From Bacteroidia bacterium (GTDB lineage: Bacteria; Bacteroidota; Bacteroidia; Flavobacteriales_D; Sanyastnellaceae): a stretch of DNA of 64,000 nt. The position numbers were made by a program, and so were the translations under genes. The DNA lies in NCBI GenBank assembly GCA_030427925.1, contig JAUICJ010000002.1:62001-126000 (forward strand). Reading direction: 5' to 3'. The notes beneath the pieces are model-generated. The model did no database searches. It saw nothing but the letters and a program-made list of their open reading frames with translations, and was not told where the DNA came from. Shown one piece after another: positions 9,301 through 16,673 of the stretch. The stretch's first letter is position 1. Every line of letters starts with the position of its first letter.

Positions 9301-9554
9301 CATCCCAGGTTGGAGGAGTTATCGGTTGACAGGACCAAGCCTTCGGCAACGGAGAACGTTCCCTCTCCATCGGTCATGTAGCCCAATTGGACGCTGCCTC
9401 CGGTGTAGGTGATGTTCGTGGCCTGAACCCCGTTTCCCAGCAGCACGTCGTTCACGTACTCCTCGAGGGTCAGTCCTTGGGTGATGACCTGCGCCTCTAC
9501 GGCTCCTGCGGCGCAGCAGCATGCAATCAGTAACGGCAAAGCCCTTTTCATCAT
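6339..9554 (-). CDS. secreted protein with choice-of-anchor L domain, PKD-like repeats and T9SS type B (gliding motility) C-terminus
   Basis: Large cell-surface or secreted protein of 1071 residues. Seen in order: signal peptide (hydrophobic ALPLLIACCCAAGAVEAQ), a choice-of-anchor L-type region to about residue 270, a run of Ig/PKD/SprB-like repeats with Cys pairs such as VTVTDACG and VVNDGCG, a PKD-like WNFGDGSTSDEPNPVHQY near 950, and a C-terminal gliding-motility domain starting at VPTAFTPNNDGLND with FNRWGEEVF. The last type marks export by T9SS. A TATGTTTG promoter element lies about 60 bases upstream of the ATG. An ECF sigma gene precedes it on the same strand. Ligand unknown; an adhesin role is inferred from the repeats. 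Confidence 0.85.
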   Translation of the reverse strand: MMKRALPLLIACCCAAGAVEAQVITQGLTLEEYVNDVLLGNGVQATNITYTGGSVQLGYMTDGEGTFSVAEGLVLSTDNSSNLGCEAGACTDCLGNGFNDPDLLSVANSVPPLIGQNFNVNSVNDGCVLEFDFVAAGDTVSFNYVFGSDEYLTWINTDYNDVFAFFLSGPGITGPYDSPAGFPGGAVNIAAVPDTDPAIPITISSVNPQTNDAYYIDNPGSTEAPCINGYTVPFTAWHEVECGETYHIKLAIADGSDTAFESIVVLEAGSFQSNAVVQIDLSIDVGGPEANTIYEDCGTATLTFERPLETILELQEMVYIDYSNSTATNGVDYGQPQPDGSLLPLPDSVVFDPFVSVVSFQLVAPVDGIPESDEIVEMVIDNVAACNGGGLETFFTFTIADDPPPFEVSGYTTEACLGFEQPVSPIISGGYGNYTFEWECTGETAAEIVVTPEDDWSCFVTVGDTCGTPSQTVEIEVEILEFPPFVVDIAQESVELTCNGSTTISANAEGGNGPSTGGSYDYDWYDQDGGNIPPSWWMPSEVNLGVWQGAEMVYVTVTDACGFEETDSVEVTYDIPELVVDLDPVLEVLCNEQFTVGPSVTGQGPFNYQWFENGSPMWVWNQNYTTSTDSDLVLEVLVSDACGQEESVEVDVQVTAPDVVVVTPTELVGPCTTVFEVEADVTSGSGGYTYLWYQDGNLMGGQGSDAVFIESFVDTEIEVVVNDGCGQTGGSFTDIVIENPPLVIELGDAINASCVDNTPIAVDILSGSGAYEYAWVVNGEPYSSDEEILVQSFFTIPIAVNVQDGCGGEASDEVSYIIPNIPLDITISEDITICAGDGISIQANATGGEEGFVYYWPTLNAYGPTQYIVPTQTATYPVVASDICGWEVDEATEVAVQYLFSNFTVSMLTQTQAQFTATPSPAEPFEGAFSYSWNFGDGSTSDEPNPVHQYDGLQDYTASLEVMSWIGCRDSAYTNIPGPVNLYVPTAFTPNNDGLNDAFSVHLSGVKDFEMWVFNRWGEEVFHTQDPLEPWIGEVNGGTHYAPNGIYNWVVRLKGFNTDAQEYTGTVQLMR

Positions 9555-9644
9555 CTTGGATGTGTTTTGGTCTGAAATCGGCTCCGTGAGTGGAGTCCGC
9601 CAACTAGACCCCCAAACATAGCAAAGGGTTGCCTCTGCTTGGAC

Positions 9645-10139
9645 TCAATTTCGAAACACTTCCAACTGGGGAATGAGCTGCTTCCGCGCATGGAAAATGC
9701 GGCTCTTGACCGTTCCCAATGGAATGCCCAGTTGCTCCGCGACTTCTTCGTAACGGTACCCCTGGAGGTACAGGTCCATGACCCGGGCCAAATCCGGACG
9801 CAACCGCTGAATGGCCTCCCGAATGTCCTTTTCAGTCAACTGGCTCTCCACGTCCCGCGAACCCTCGCTGCCCATCATCCACGAATCTTCACCGCCAAGG
9901 TCGGCGTACACGGGCTTGAGTTTCTTCCGGTTGTTCAGGAAGATGGAGCGCATGATCGTGTACAACCAGCCTTTGAAGTTGGTCCCTTCGCGGAAGGAGT
10001 TTTTGTACCGAAGCGCCTTGACCATTGTGTCTTGGATCAAATCGTCCGCATCGTCCGCATTTCGGGTCAGGTTCAAAGCGAAGCCCCGGAGGAACGTGGC
10101 GTGTCCTACGAGGAGGTTGTTGAATTCAAGAGTACTCAT
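9645..10139 (-). CDS. ECF-type RNA polymerase sigma factor
   Basis: Directs core RNA polymerase to alternative promoters. The 164-residue protein has sigma region 2 (DADDLIQDTMVKALRYKNSFREGTNFKGWL, about residues 28-62) and region 4 (LDLYLQGYRYEEVAEQLG-type helix-turn-helix, LGTVKSRIFHARKQL, about 120-155); the first match reads MDLYLQG in this protein. There is no adjacent anti-sigma gene, which is common for the housekeeping-like short ECF factors of Bacteroidota. The next gene downstream on the same strand, 90 bases away, is the large T9SS protein, though it has its own promoter-like element. Confidence 0.92.
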   Translation of the reverse strand: MSTLEFNNLLVGHATFLRGFALNLTRNADDADDLIQDTMVKALRYKNSFREGTNFKGWLYTIMRSIFLNNRKKLKPVYADLGGEDSWMMGSEGSRDVESQLTEKDIREAIQRLRPDLARVMDLYLQGYRYEEVAEQLGIPLGTVKSRIFHARKQLIPQLEVFRN

Positions 10140-10235
10140 GGCGCAGGTTTTGTGTAACGATTCCCGACAAAGATTAAACAGAAATCGCGCGCAACCTCAG
10201 TTTTGTGGAAGAATGTTTTCTAAAAATTCCACAAA

Positions 10236-10272
10236 AAAGAACAACCCGCTGAAAACCAGCGGGTTGTTCTTT
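10236..10272 (-). terminator. terminator of the MerR-family gene
   Basis: 16-base-pair stem (10236-10251 with 10257-10272, core GAACAACCCGCTG) with a 5-base loop; the A-run at 10233-10238 gives the U-tract on the minus strand. Sits 20 bases beyond the regulator's stop. Confidence 0.85.
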
Positions 10273-10291
10273 CGAATTCTTGTGTAACGGG

Positions 10292-11191
10292 CTAAGAAAC
10301 GCCGATGGGTCGACCGGGGTGCAGGGCGCTGATGATGCCGTGGCCGTTCTCGAATACTTGGAGGAACGGGGCTTGGGGGGGCACGCCTGCAAAGGGCCGA
10401 CCTGCAAGCCAAAAGCGATGCGGCGAGTCGCCATAATGCGACTTGATTTGGTCCACATACCCCCCCACCCGATCGGCATCCGGGTGCACGGTGCAGTACG
10501 TCACGAAGTCCACCGCAGGAAAATGGTGCGCGAACTGCGCCAAATCGGAAAACGGCACACTCGACCCCAAGAACAGGCTGTGGTCCCCACGCGCCTTCGC
10601 GAGGTAATGCAGGAACAGCAGCGACAGCTCATGGGTCTCCTGCTCAGGCAAGTAGTGCACCAAAACGCGCTTCGGATTCGCCACCATCGGCATGGCCGCC
10701 AACCGCGCATACAGCTGCTGTCGAATGAGTTGGCTCAAAAAGTGCTCCTGGGCGGGGCAGATCGCATCCGACAGCCACAGCAGCCCGACTTCCTCCAAAA
10801 AGGGCAGGTAAACCTCCGTGAAGAGGCGTTCGAATCCGTGTTCTGCGGTGTAGCGATCGGAAAGTTCCACGAAAAGGCGCTCGTCGTATTCGAGCATGGA
10901 CTGCTTCATTTGGCCTGCGATCCCCGCAGCTGTCGCATCGGCCAAGTTCAAGTTTCCCGCGGCCTGCGCCACTTCCTCCCGCGTCATGGCCGCCACCTTC
11001 GAAATCCGCTTCCCACTCTCCACCAACGTCGCCACGTTCATCAAGTGCTTCAGCTCCGACCCCGCATAATACCGGATGTTCGTATCCGTACGCTGGGGCT
11101 CGAGCACTTGATAGCGCTGCTCCCAGATGCGGATCGTGTGCGCTTTCACGCCGGATAAATGCTCGAGGTCCTTGATTGAAAATTGCTTCAT
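10292..11191 (-). CDS. MerR-family transcriptional regulator with B12-binding-type C-terminal domain
   Basis: DNA-binding regulator of the LitR/CarH-like architecture. The N-terminal 70 residues form a MerR helix-turn-helix (FSIKDLEHLSGVKAHTIRIWEQRY, NIRYYAGSELKHL); the remaining 230 correspond to the B12-binding helical bundle (WLSDAICPAQEHFLSQLIRQQL) and Rossmann-like domain. The cobalamin His motif reads ETHELS, matching E-x-H-x-x-G except that the Gly is Ser, so cofactor binding is uncertain. The gene diverges from the GlmU-like gene with a 63-base gap and has its own terminator. In other bacteria such regulators are light- or B12-responsive and control carotenoid genes; none is visible here. 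Confidence 0.85.
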   Translation of the reverse strand: MKQFSIKDLEHLSGVKAHTIRIWEQRYQVLEPQRTDTNIRYYAGSELKHLMNVATLVESGKRISKVAAMTREEVAQAAGNLNLADATAAGIAGQMKQSMLEYDERLFVELSDRYTAEHGFERLFTEVYLPFLEEVGLLWLSDAICPAQEHFLSQLIRQQLYARLAAMPMVANPKRVLVHYLPEQETHELSLLFLHYLAKARGDHSLFLGSSVPFSDLAQFAHHFPAVDFVTYCTVHPDADRVGGYVDQIKSHYGDSPHRFWLAGRPFAGVPPQAPFLQVFENGHGIISALHPGRPIGVS

Positions 11192-11254
11192 GCTCCTTCG
11201 CTACCGGGTGAGAACAAGTTGCCTTGCGATTCGGTTCACGCGTATTTTGCGGGC

Positions 11255-12355
11255 ATGAATGGACTGACTTTCCTCGCTCCTGTGTCGTTTCTGGCGGACT
11301 TTTACCCGTTCTCGGAGACGCGGGATGCCCAGGATTTGATGTGGGGTGGGCGCACCTTGGGGCAGCAATGGGCAAGCCAAATCCCAGGGCCCCGCGCCCT
11401 CAATCCCCTCTGGATTCCCTCTCCCGAGTCGGTCCGCCTCGTCCGTTCCCTCGCCCCCGGCACCGGCTGGACGCATGCGGGCGAACCCTTGGCCGAGCAT
11501 CCCCATGAAGGAACTTCGACCCGCTGGTCGCCCGTTCCCGTCACTCCGGATGTGATCACCCGGCCCACCGACCTGTTTTTGCGGTGCGGTGAAGCCCTCG
11601 AAGCCGATTGGGAAGGGACGGCCGAAGCGTGGGGCGCGGTGGCGGAACGGGACTGGCCCGCGCACGTCACGGTCATCGGTCCGGCCGACCAGCTGCGCGC
11701 GCACCCCACCGCACGCGCCCTGGCCTGCACCTTCAACACCGAAACGGGGCCCATCGTCCTCGGCCCCAACGTGGAAGTTCAGGAAGGCGCCCACCTCCGC
11801 GGACCGCTCGCCTTGGGCGCTGGCACCGTGGTGAAAATGGCGTGCCGCATTGCAGGTCCCTCCGCCTTCGGTCCCGAATGCCGACTCGGGGGCGAACTCA
11901 GCAACGTCGTCATGCACGGCTATTCGAACAAAGGCCACGACGGCTTCCTCGGCAATTCCGTGCTCGGATCGTGGTGCAACCTCGGAGCGGACACGAACAG
12001 CTCGAACTTGAAATCGAATTACAGCCCGGTTCGGATTTGGCACCACGGAAAACAGGCCTTCGAAGAGACGGACCTCCAATTCTGCGGCGTGCTCATGGGC
12101 GATCACGCGAAGTGCAGCATCAACACGATGTTCAACACCGCCACCACGGTCGGGACCGCGGCGCAGGTCATCGGGTCGGGCTTTCCGCCGAAGCACGTGC
12201 CGTCGTTCTCGTGGGGCGGGGCCGATGGGTTCGAAGCGTACGATTTCGAGCGGTTTGAACGGACCGCGGAGGCGGTCATGGCGCGGCGCAACGTGGTGCC
12301 GACAGCGGACGATCGGGTGCGGTGGGCCGCGGCGCACCGAGCGGCGCAGGGCTGA
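11255..12355 (+). CDS. alternative GlmU-family protein (sugar nucleotidyltransferase-like, left-handed beta-helix)
   Basis: Resembles the Bacteroidota GlmU-like family thought to make UDP-N-acetylglucosamine. The N-terminus FYPFSETRDAQDLMWGGRTLGQQW matches the LTFTRPVADIR block of that family rather than the usual GxGTRM loop. From about residue 160 there is a hexapeptide-repeat beta-helix (VLGPNVEVQEGAHLRG, GAGTVVKMACRI) with GELSNVVMHGYSNKGHDGFLGNS and the acetyltransferase-type LGADTNSSNLKSNY. Length 366 residues. ATG at 11255 is preceded by TATTTTG five bases upstream. The central 60 residues are poorly conserved in appearance, so nucleotidyltransferase activity is inferred only. Confidence 0.8.
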   Translation: MNGLTFLAPVSFLADFYPFSETRDAQDLMWGGRTLGQQWASQIPGPRALNPLWIPSPESVRLVRSLAPGTGWTHAGEPLAEHPHEGTSTRWSPVPVTPDVITRPTDLFLRCGEALEADWEGTAEAWGAVAERDWPAHVTVIGPADQLRAHPTARALACTFNTETGPIVLGPNVEVQEGAHLRGPLALGAGTVVKMACRIAGPSAFGPECRLGGELSNVVMHGYSNKGHDGFLGNSVLGSWCNLGADTNSSNLKSNYSPVRIWHHGKQAFEETDLQFCGVLMGDHAKCSINTMFNTATTVGTAAQVIGSGFPPKHVPSFSWGGADGFEAYDFERFERTAEAVMARRNVVPTADDRVRWAAAHRAAQG

Positions 12356-12459
12356 CAGATTGGCGGGAAGGCGGCATACTATCAGCAGGTTTGGCGCGTT
12401 TCTTTGCGGGTGCTCGGCGTGGCATGGCAATTGCCGCGAATGGGGCCGAACTTTACACC

Positions 12460-14907
12460 ATGCGAGAATCCGATTTGGCCGAAGAAGGCTTGTGGCTGTT
12501 GAACGAGGAACACGACCACGATTTCATCCCACTCATTTCCAGTGAGGACGAGGAGGCGATGCACCGGGAAGAAGTGCCCGAGGCGCTGCCGATTTTGTCT
12601 TTGCGCAACACCGTGCTCTTTCCGGGGGTGGTCATTCCCATCACGGTGGGGCGCGACCGTTCCATTCGGCTGGTGAAAGAGGCCCATTCCTCGGGAACCA
12701 CCATCGGGGTGGTGGCCCAAAAGAATGACGAAATCGAAGTCCCGGCTGCCGATGACCTCAATAAGGTGGGCACCGTGGCCCGCGTGTTGAAGATGCTGCG
12801 GATGCCCGATGGCACGAACACCGTCATTTTGCAAGGCCTGAAGCGGTTCCACTGGACGGATTTGGTCCAAGAAGAACCCTACCTCAAAGCGCGCGTCACC
12901 GAATACGATGCCGAGCAGCTTCCCCCCAAAGACGCAGAGCACACGGCCTTGATGGAGAGCCTCAAGGAGCTCGCCCTGGAAATCATCCAACTCAGCCCCA
13001 ACATTCCATCGGAAGCGCGGTTTGCCATCAAAAGCATCGACAGCCTGAGTTTTTTGGTGAACTTCACCAGTTCGAACATGAACGCCTCGGTCGAAGAGAA
13101 GCAGCGCCTGCTGGAGGTGGAAGGCATCAAAGCGCGGGCAAACCGCGTGCTGGAATTGCTGCACAAGGAACGCCAAATGCTGTCCTTGAAGCGCGACATC
13201 GCCACGAAAGTGAAGGGCGAACTCGACCAGCAACAGCGGGAGTACTTCCTGAACCAACAGCTGAAACAAATTCAAGAGGAGCTCGGGAACAACCCGCAGG
13301 CGATGGAAATCGCGGAGAAGCGTGCGCGCGCTGAGCAGATGGACTGGCCGGACCACGCCCGCGAAACGTTCGACAAGGAATTGGCCAAACTCGAGCGGAT
13401 GAACTCACAGTCCGCAGAGTACAGCGTGCAGGCGAACTACCTGGAGTTGCTGCTTGATTTGCCTTGGAACCGCCGGTCGGAAGACAACTTCGATCTGAAG
13501 CATGCTCAAGCCGTGCTCGACGAGGACCACTATGGACTGGAGGAAGTGAAGGAGCGGATCATCGAACACCTGGCGGTCCTCAAGCTGAAAGGCAATTTGA
13601 AGGCCCCCATCTTGTGCTTGTACGGACCTCCGGGCGTTGGCAAGACCTCCTTGGGGCGCAGCATCGCCAAGGCCCTCGGACGCGAGTACGTGCGGATGAG
13701 CTTGGGCGGCTTGCGCGACGAAGCCGAAATCCGCGGGCACCGCAAGACCTACATCGGCGCCATGCCTGGACGGGTGTTGCAGAATTTGAAAAAAGCCGGC
13801 ACGTCGAACCCGCTGTTTGTGCTGGACGAAATCGACAAGCTCGCCCGCGACGCGCACGGCGATCCGTCTTCGGCCATGCTCGAGGTGCTCGACCCGGAAC
13901 AAAACAGCACCTTCCACGACAATTACCTCGACATCGATTACGATTTGAGCAACGTCATGTTCCTCGCGACGTGCAACTCCTTGAGCAGCATCCAGCCCGC
14001 CTTGCGTGACCGGATGGAAATCATCCACGTCAGCGGCTACACGATGGAGGAAAAGGTCGAAATCGCACGGAGGCACCTGCTGACCAAGCAGGTGCGTGAA
14101 GCCGGCTTCACCCCGAAGGAAATCAAGGTCTTGAAGAAAACCTTGGAAGTGGTGGTCGACCGCTACACGAACGAATCCGGGGTGCGGGGATTGGACAAGC
14201 GCTTGGGCAAAATCGTGCGCAACCGCGCTCGCCAAATCGCCATGGAAGAGCCCTACGAGGTCGAAGTCACCGCCGATCAACTCAAGGACATCCTCGGCCC
14301 CTCGCACGACCGCACCCGGTATCAGGGGAACGACGTTCCCGGCGTGGTGACGGGGTTGGCCTGGACCTCAGTGGGAGGCAAAATCCTCTTCATCGAGTCC
14401 CAACTTTCGCCAGGAAAAGGCCAAATGCAACTGACGGGCAACCTCGGCCAAGTCATGAAGGAAAGCGCGAGCATCGCCTTGAGTTTCCTCAAAGCCCATT
14501 CGCACGCCCTGGACCTCGACCCGGAGATCTTCAGCAAACGGAACATCCACATCCACGTGCCCGAAGGCGCCACGCCGAAGGACGGCCCGAGTGCGGGCGT
14601 CACCATGTTGACCTCCCTCGCCTCGTCGCTGACGGGACGCAAGGTGCGCAGTGCCCTCGCCATGACCGGTGAAATCACCCTGCGTGGACAGGTGCTGCCC
14701 GTCGGCGGCATCAAGGAGAAAATCCTGGCCGCCAAACGCGCCGGCATCAAGGAAATCCTGCTCAGCGAAGCAAACCGCCAGGACGTTGAAGACATCGACG
14801 AACGGTACCTGAAAGGATTGAAATTCACCTACGTGAAGACCTTATCGGAAGTGTTGCAACGGGCGTTGCTCAAAGAGCAAGCCGCCCCAACCCTCTTGGA
14901 GCTGTGA
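12460..14907 (+). CDS. lon: ATP-dependent protease La (Lon)
   Basis: Cytoplasmic AAA+ protease that degrades damaged and regulatory proteins. Domains: Lon N-terminal domain from [19 protein letters not shown] (about residue 42), coiled-coil linker, AAA domain with Walker [12 protein letters not shown] and Walker [11 protein letters not shown], and the C-terminal Ser-Lys protease with [14 protein letters not shown] (catalytic Ser near 710) and the Lys in ILAAKRAGI. Length 815 residues is normal. The ATG at 12460 is preceded by GAACTTTA four bases upstream; an ATG at 12424 would add 12 residues. Its stop overlaps the GTG of porQ (GTGA). Confidence 0.96.
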   Translation: MRESDLAEEGLWLLNEEHDHDFIPLISSEDEEAMHREEVPEALPILSLRNTVLFPGVVIPITVGRDRSIRLVKEAHSSGTTIGVVAQKNDEIEVPAADDLNKVGTVARVLKMLRMPDGTNTVILQGLKRFHWTDLVQEEPYLKARVTEYDAEQLPPKDAEHTALMESLKELALEIIQLSPNIPSEARFAIKSIDSLSFLVNFTSSNMNASVEEKQRLLEVEGIKARANRVLELLHKERQMLSLKRDIATKVKGELDQQQREYFLNQQLKQIQEELGNNPQAMEIAEKRARAEQMDWPDHARETFDKELAKLERMNSQSAEYSVQANYLELLLDLPWNRRSEDNFDLKHAQAVLDEDHYGLEEVKERIIEHLAVLKLKGNLKAPILCLYGPPGVGKTSLGRSIAKALGREYVRMSLGGLRDEAEIRGHRKTYIGAMPGRVLQNLKKAGTSNPLFVLDEIDKLARDAHGDPSSAMLEVLDPEQNSTFHDNYLDIDYDLSNVMFLATCNSLSSIQPALRDRMEIIHVSGYTMEEKVEIARRHLLTKQVREAGFTPKEIKVLKKTLEVVVDRYTNESGVRGLDKRLGKIVRNRARQIAMEEPYEVEVTADQLKDILGPSHDRTRYQGNDVPGVVTGLAWTSVGGKILFIESQLSPGKGQMQLTGNLGQVMKESASIALSFLKAHSHALDLDPEIFSKRNIHIHVPEGATPKDGPSAGVTMLTSLASSLTGRKVRSALAMTGEITLRGQVLPVGGIKEKILAAKRAGIKEILLSEANRQDVEDIDERYLKGLKFTYVKTLSEVLQRALLKEQAAPTLLEL

Positions 14908-15932
14908 AGTCCCACGTGCTCGCTTGGGGCATCGCGTTGTGCGCATCCGCCGTTTCGGCCCAAACGGTCGTCAGCCCGTGGGCGGTGTTTGACGTCCCAA
15001 CGGATCCGCGCTCTGCAGCACTCGGTGGGCGGCTCGTGGCGTCGCTCGAGCCGGATGCCCACGCAGCATTGTACCAGCCCGCCTTCGTGGATTCGGCCAA
15101 TGCCCAACGCATCGCGTTCGATCACGTGCGCTACTTCGGCGGCATGAACGCGAGCGGCGTGGGCTACACGTGGGGCACGCGCAACGGGTGGACGTGGGAA
15201 ACGGGGGCACGCTTTACCGGTTACGGGGCTTTCGATGAAACCGATGCTTCAGGCAACGTCGTGGGGGAATTCAGCGGAGGCGAAACGGTGCTTCAAGGCA
15301 CGGCCTCCCGCGCGCTGAACAACCGGTGGCGCGTGGCGGCTCGGGGGATACTGGGCATGCGGAATTTGGACCGGGAAACGGCGGGACTGATGGGGCTGGA
15401 ACTGGGAGCGCACGGCCTGTTCGCTGACCAAAACTTGGCCGTGGGCGCCGCGCTCACGGGTTGGGCAGGCCAATTCAACATCGACGGCAACCAACCCACG
15501 GGCCCGCTCCAACCCAACCTTCAGATCGGCCTCGCAAAAGGGTTCGCCCACGCTCCGTTTCAGCTGCACCTGCGCCTCAGCGACTTGCTGACCTGGGACC
15601 TCGCTCCGCCGGGAACGTACGATCCGTTGATCGACCCGCTCACGGGCGAGTCCATCCCGAGCGGGAAATGGGCGTTCGGTGACCGGCTGATGCGGCACGT
15701 GGGCCTCGGAACCGAGCTCATCCTGTCGGAATCGTTGCGGCTGCAGTTCGGCTTCGACTACCGGCGCCGGGCGGAACTCGCCGCGAACGGACGCACCGGC
15801 ACGAACGGGTTCTCCATCGGCACGTCGTTCGCCGTCAAGCAGTTCCAGCTGAGGTTGAGCCGGAACACGTACCACTTTGCGGGATCGAGCACGCATTTGG
15901 CCTTGAACATTCCCTTGAGCGCCTGGCTCTGA
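14904..15932 (+). CDS. porQ: PorQ-like type IX secretion outer-membrane protein
   Basis: Beta-barrel protein of the PorV/PorQ/FadL-like group associated with T9SS. Seen: a signal peptide ending in SAVSAQ, the characteristic SPWAVFDVPTDPRSAALGG opening with ALYQPAFVDS, then alternating beta strands and a final barrel strand LALNIPLSAWL; 342 residues. The GTG start overlaps the lon stop by four bases. The following gene is cmk, a neighbourhood I recall for PorQ in flavobacteria. It could be another FadL-like PorV paralogue, but the N-terminal pattern fits PorQ best. Confidence 0.8.
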   Translation: MKSHVLAWGIALCASAVSAQTVVSPWAVFDVPTDPRSAALGGRLVASLEPDAHAALYQPAFVDSANAQRIAFDHVRYFGGMNASGVGYTWGTRNGWTWETGARFTGYGAFDETDASGNVVGEFSGGETVLQGTASRALNNRWRVAARGILGMRNLDRETAGLMGLELGAHGLFADQNLAVGAALTGWAGQFNIDGNQPTGPLQPNLQIGLAKGFAHAPFQLHLRLSDLLTWDLAPPGTYDPLIDPLTGESIPSGKWAFGDRLMRHVGLGTELILSESLRLQFGFDYRRRAELAANGRTGTNGFSIGTSFAVKQFQLRLSRNTYHFAGSSTHLALNIPLSAWL

Positions 15933-15959
15933 CTGCGGCCGCTTCCACTGCGAAACCCG

Positions 15960-15967
15960 TAAATTCG
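15960..15967 (+). promoter_or_regulatory. -7 promoter element TAAATTCG of cmk
   Basis: TAnnTTCG match ending 4 bases (CCGC) before the cmk ATG; predicts a leaderless mRNA for the cmk operon. Confidence 0.55.
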
Positions 15968-15971
15968 CCGC

Positions 15972-16673
15972 ATGAACCGCAAACGCATCAACATCGCCGT
16001 CGACGGGCATTCCTCCTCCGGAAAAAGCACGCTTGCCCAACAAGTCGCTCGCGCCCTCCATTACACGTACATCGACACCGGTGCGATGTACCGGGCGGCC
16101 ACGTTGTTTGCCATGAAAGAGCGGCTGGTCACGCCGACCGAAGTCAATACGAAGGGCCTCGAACAGGCCCTCGAGCGGATGTATTTGCAGTTCCGGTTCA
16201 ATCCTGCAAGCGGCTCCTCGGAGATTCACCTCAACGGGGTGAACGTGGAGAAGGAAATTCGCAACATGGAGGTGGCCAAACGCGTCAGCCTCGTGGCGAC
16301 TGTGCCCGCCGTTCGCAAGAAACTCGTCACGCTGCAGCAGCGCATGGCCGAAGACGGCGGGGTCATCATGGACGGGCGTGACATCGGAACGGTGGTCCTG
16401 CCGGACGCGGAAGTCAAGTTCTTCTTGACCGCATCGCCTCAAGTGCGCGCTCAGCGCCGCCATGCGGAACTCACAGCTGCGGGTAAGGCCACCACCTACG
16501 AAGAGGTGCTCGAAAACCTGCTCCTCCGCGACCGCATCGATTCCACGCGTACAACCGCCCCGTTGCGCCAAGCAGATGACGCCATCGTGTTGGACAACAG
16601 CGAATTGACCCTGGATGAACAGTTCGATTTCATGATCGCTACCGTGCGCAAGAAATTGGAGCTTTTCGGATGA
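15972..16673 (+). CDS. cmk: cytidylate kinase
   Basis: Phosphorylates CMP and dCMP with ATP in pyrimidine nucleotide metabolism. Seen: Walker A GHSSSGKSTLAQQVA at residues 13-27, IDTGAMYRA near 40, GRDIGTVVLPDAEVKFFLTAS near 137, and the LID region RDRIDSTRTTAPLRQADDAIVLD; 233 residues, the normal size. Its TGA overlaps the ATG of the glycosidase/beta-lactamase fusion, starting what looks like an operon with that gene, bshA and a membrane protein. Confidence 0.95.
   Translation: MNRKRINIAVDGHSSSGKSTLAQQVARALHYTYIDTGAMYRAATLFAMKERLVTPTEVNTKGLEQALERMYLQFRFNPASGSSEIHLNGVNVEKEIRNMEVAKRVSLVATVPAVRKKLVTLQQRMAEDGGVIMDGRDIGTVVLPDAEVKFFLTASPQVRAQRRHAELTAAGKATTYEEVLENLLLRDRIDSTRTTAPLRQADDAIVLDNSELTLDEQFDFMIATVRKKLELFG

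Noticed and set aside
9555-9644. Anti-sigma gene next to the ECF sigma factor
   Set aside because: The adjacent gene is a T9SS surface protein with a signal peptide and no anti-sigma motif, and the gap holds only its promoter.
12424-12459. Lon start at ATG 12424
   Set aside because: Possible, but GAACTTTA four bases before the ATG at 12460 favours the inner start, and the extra residues are not family-like.
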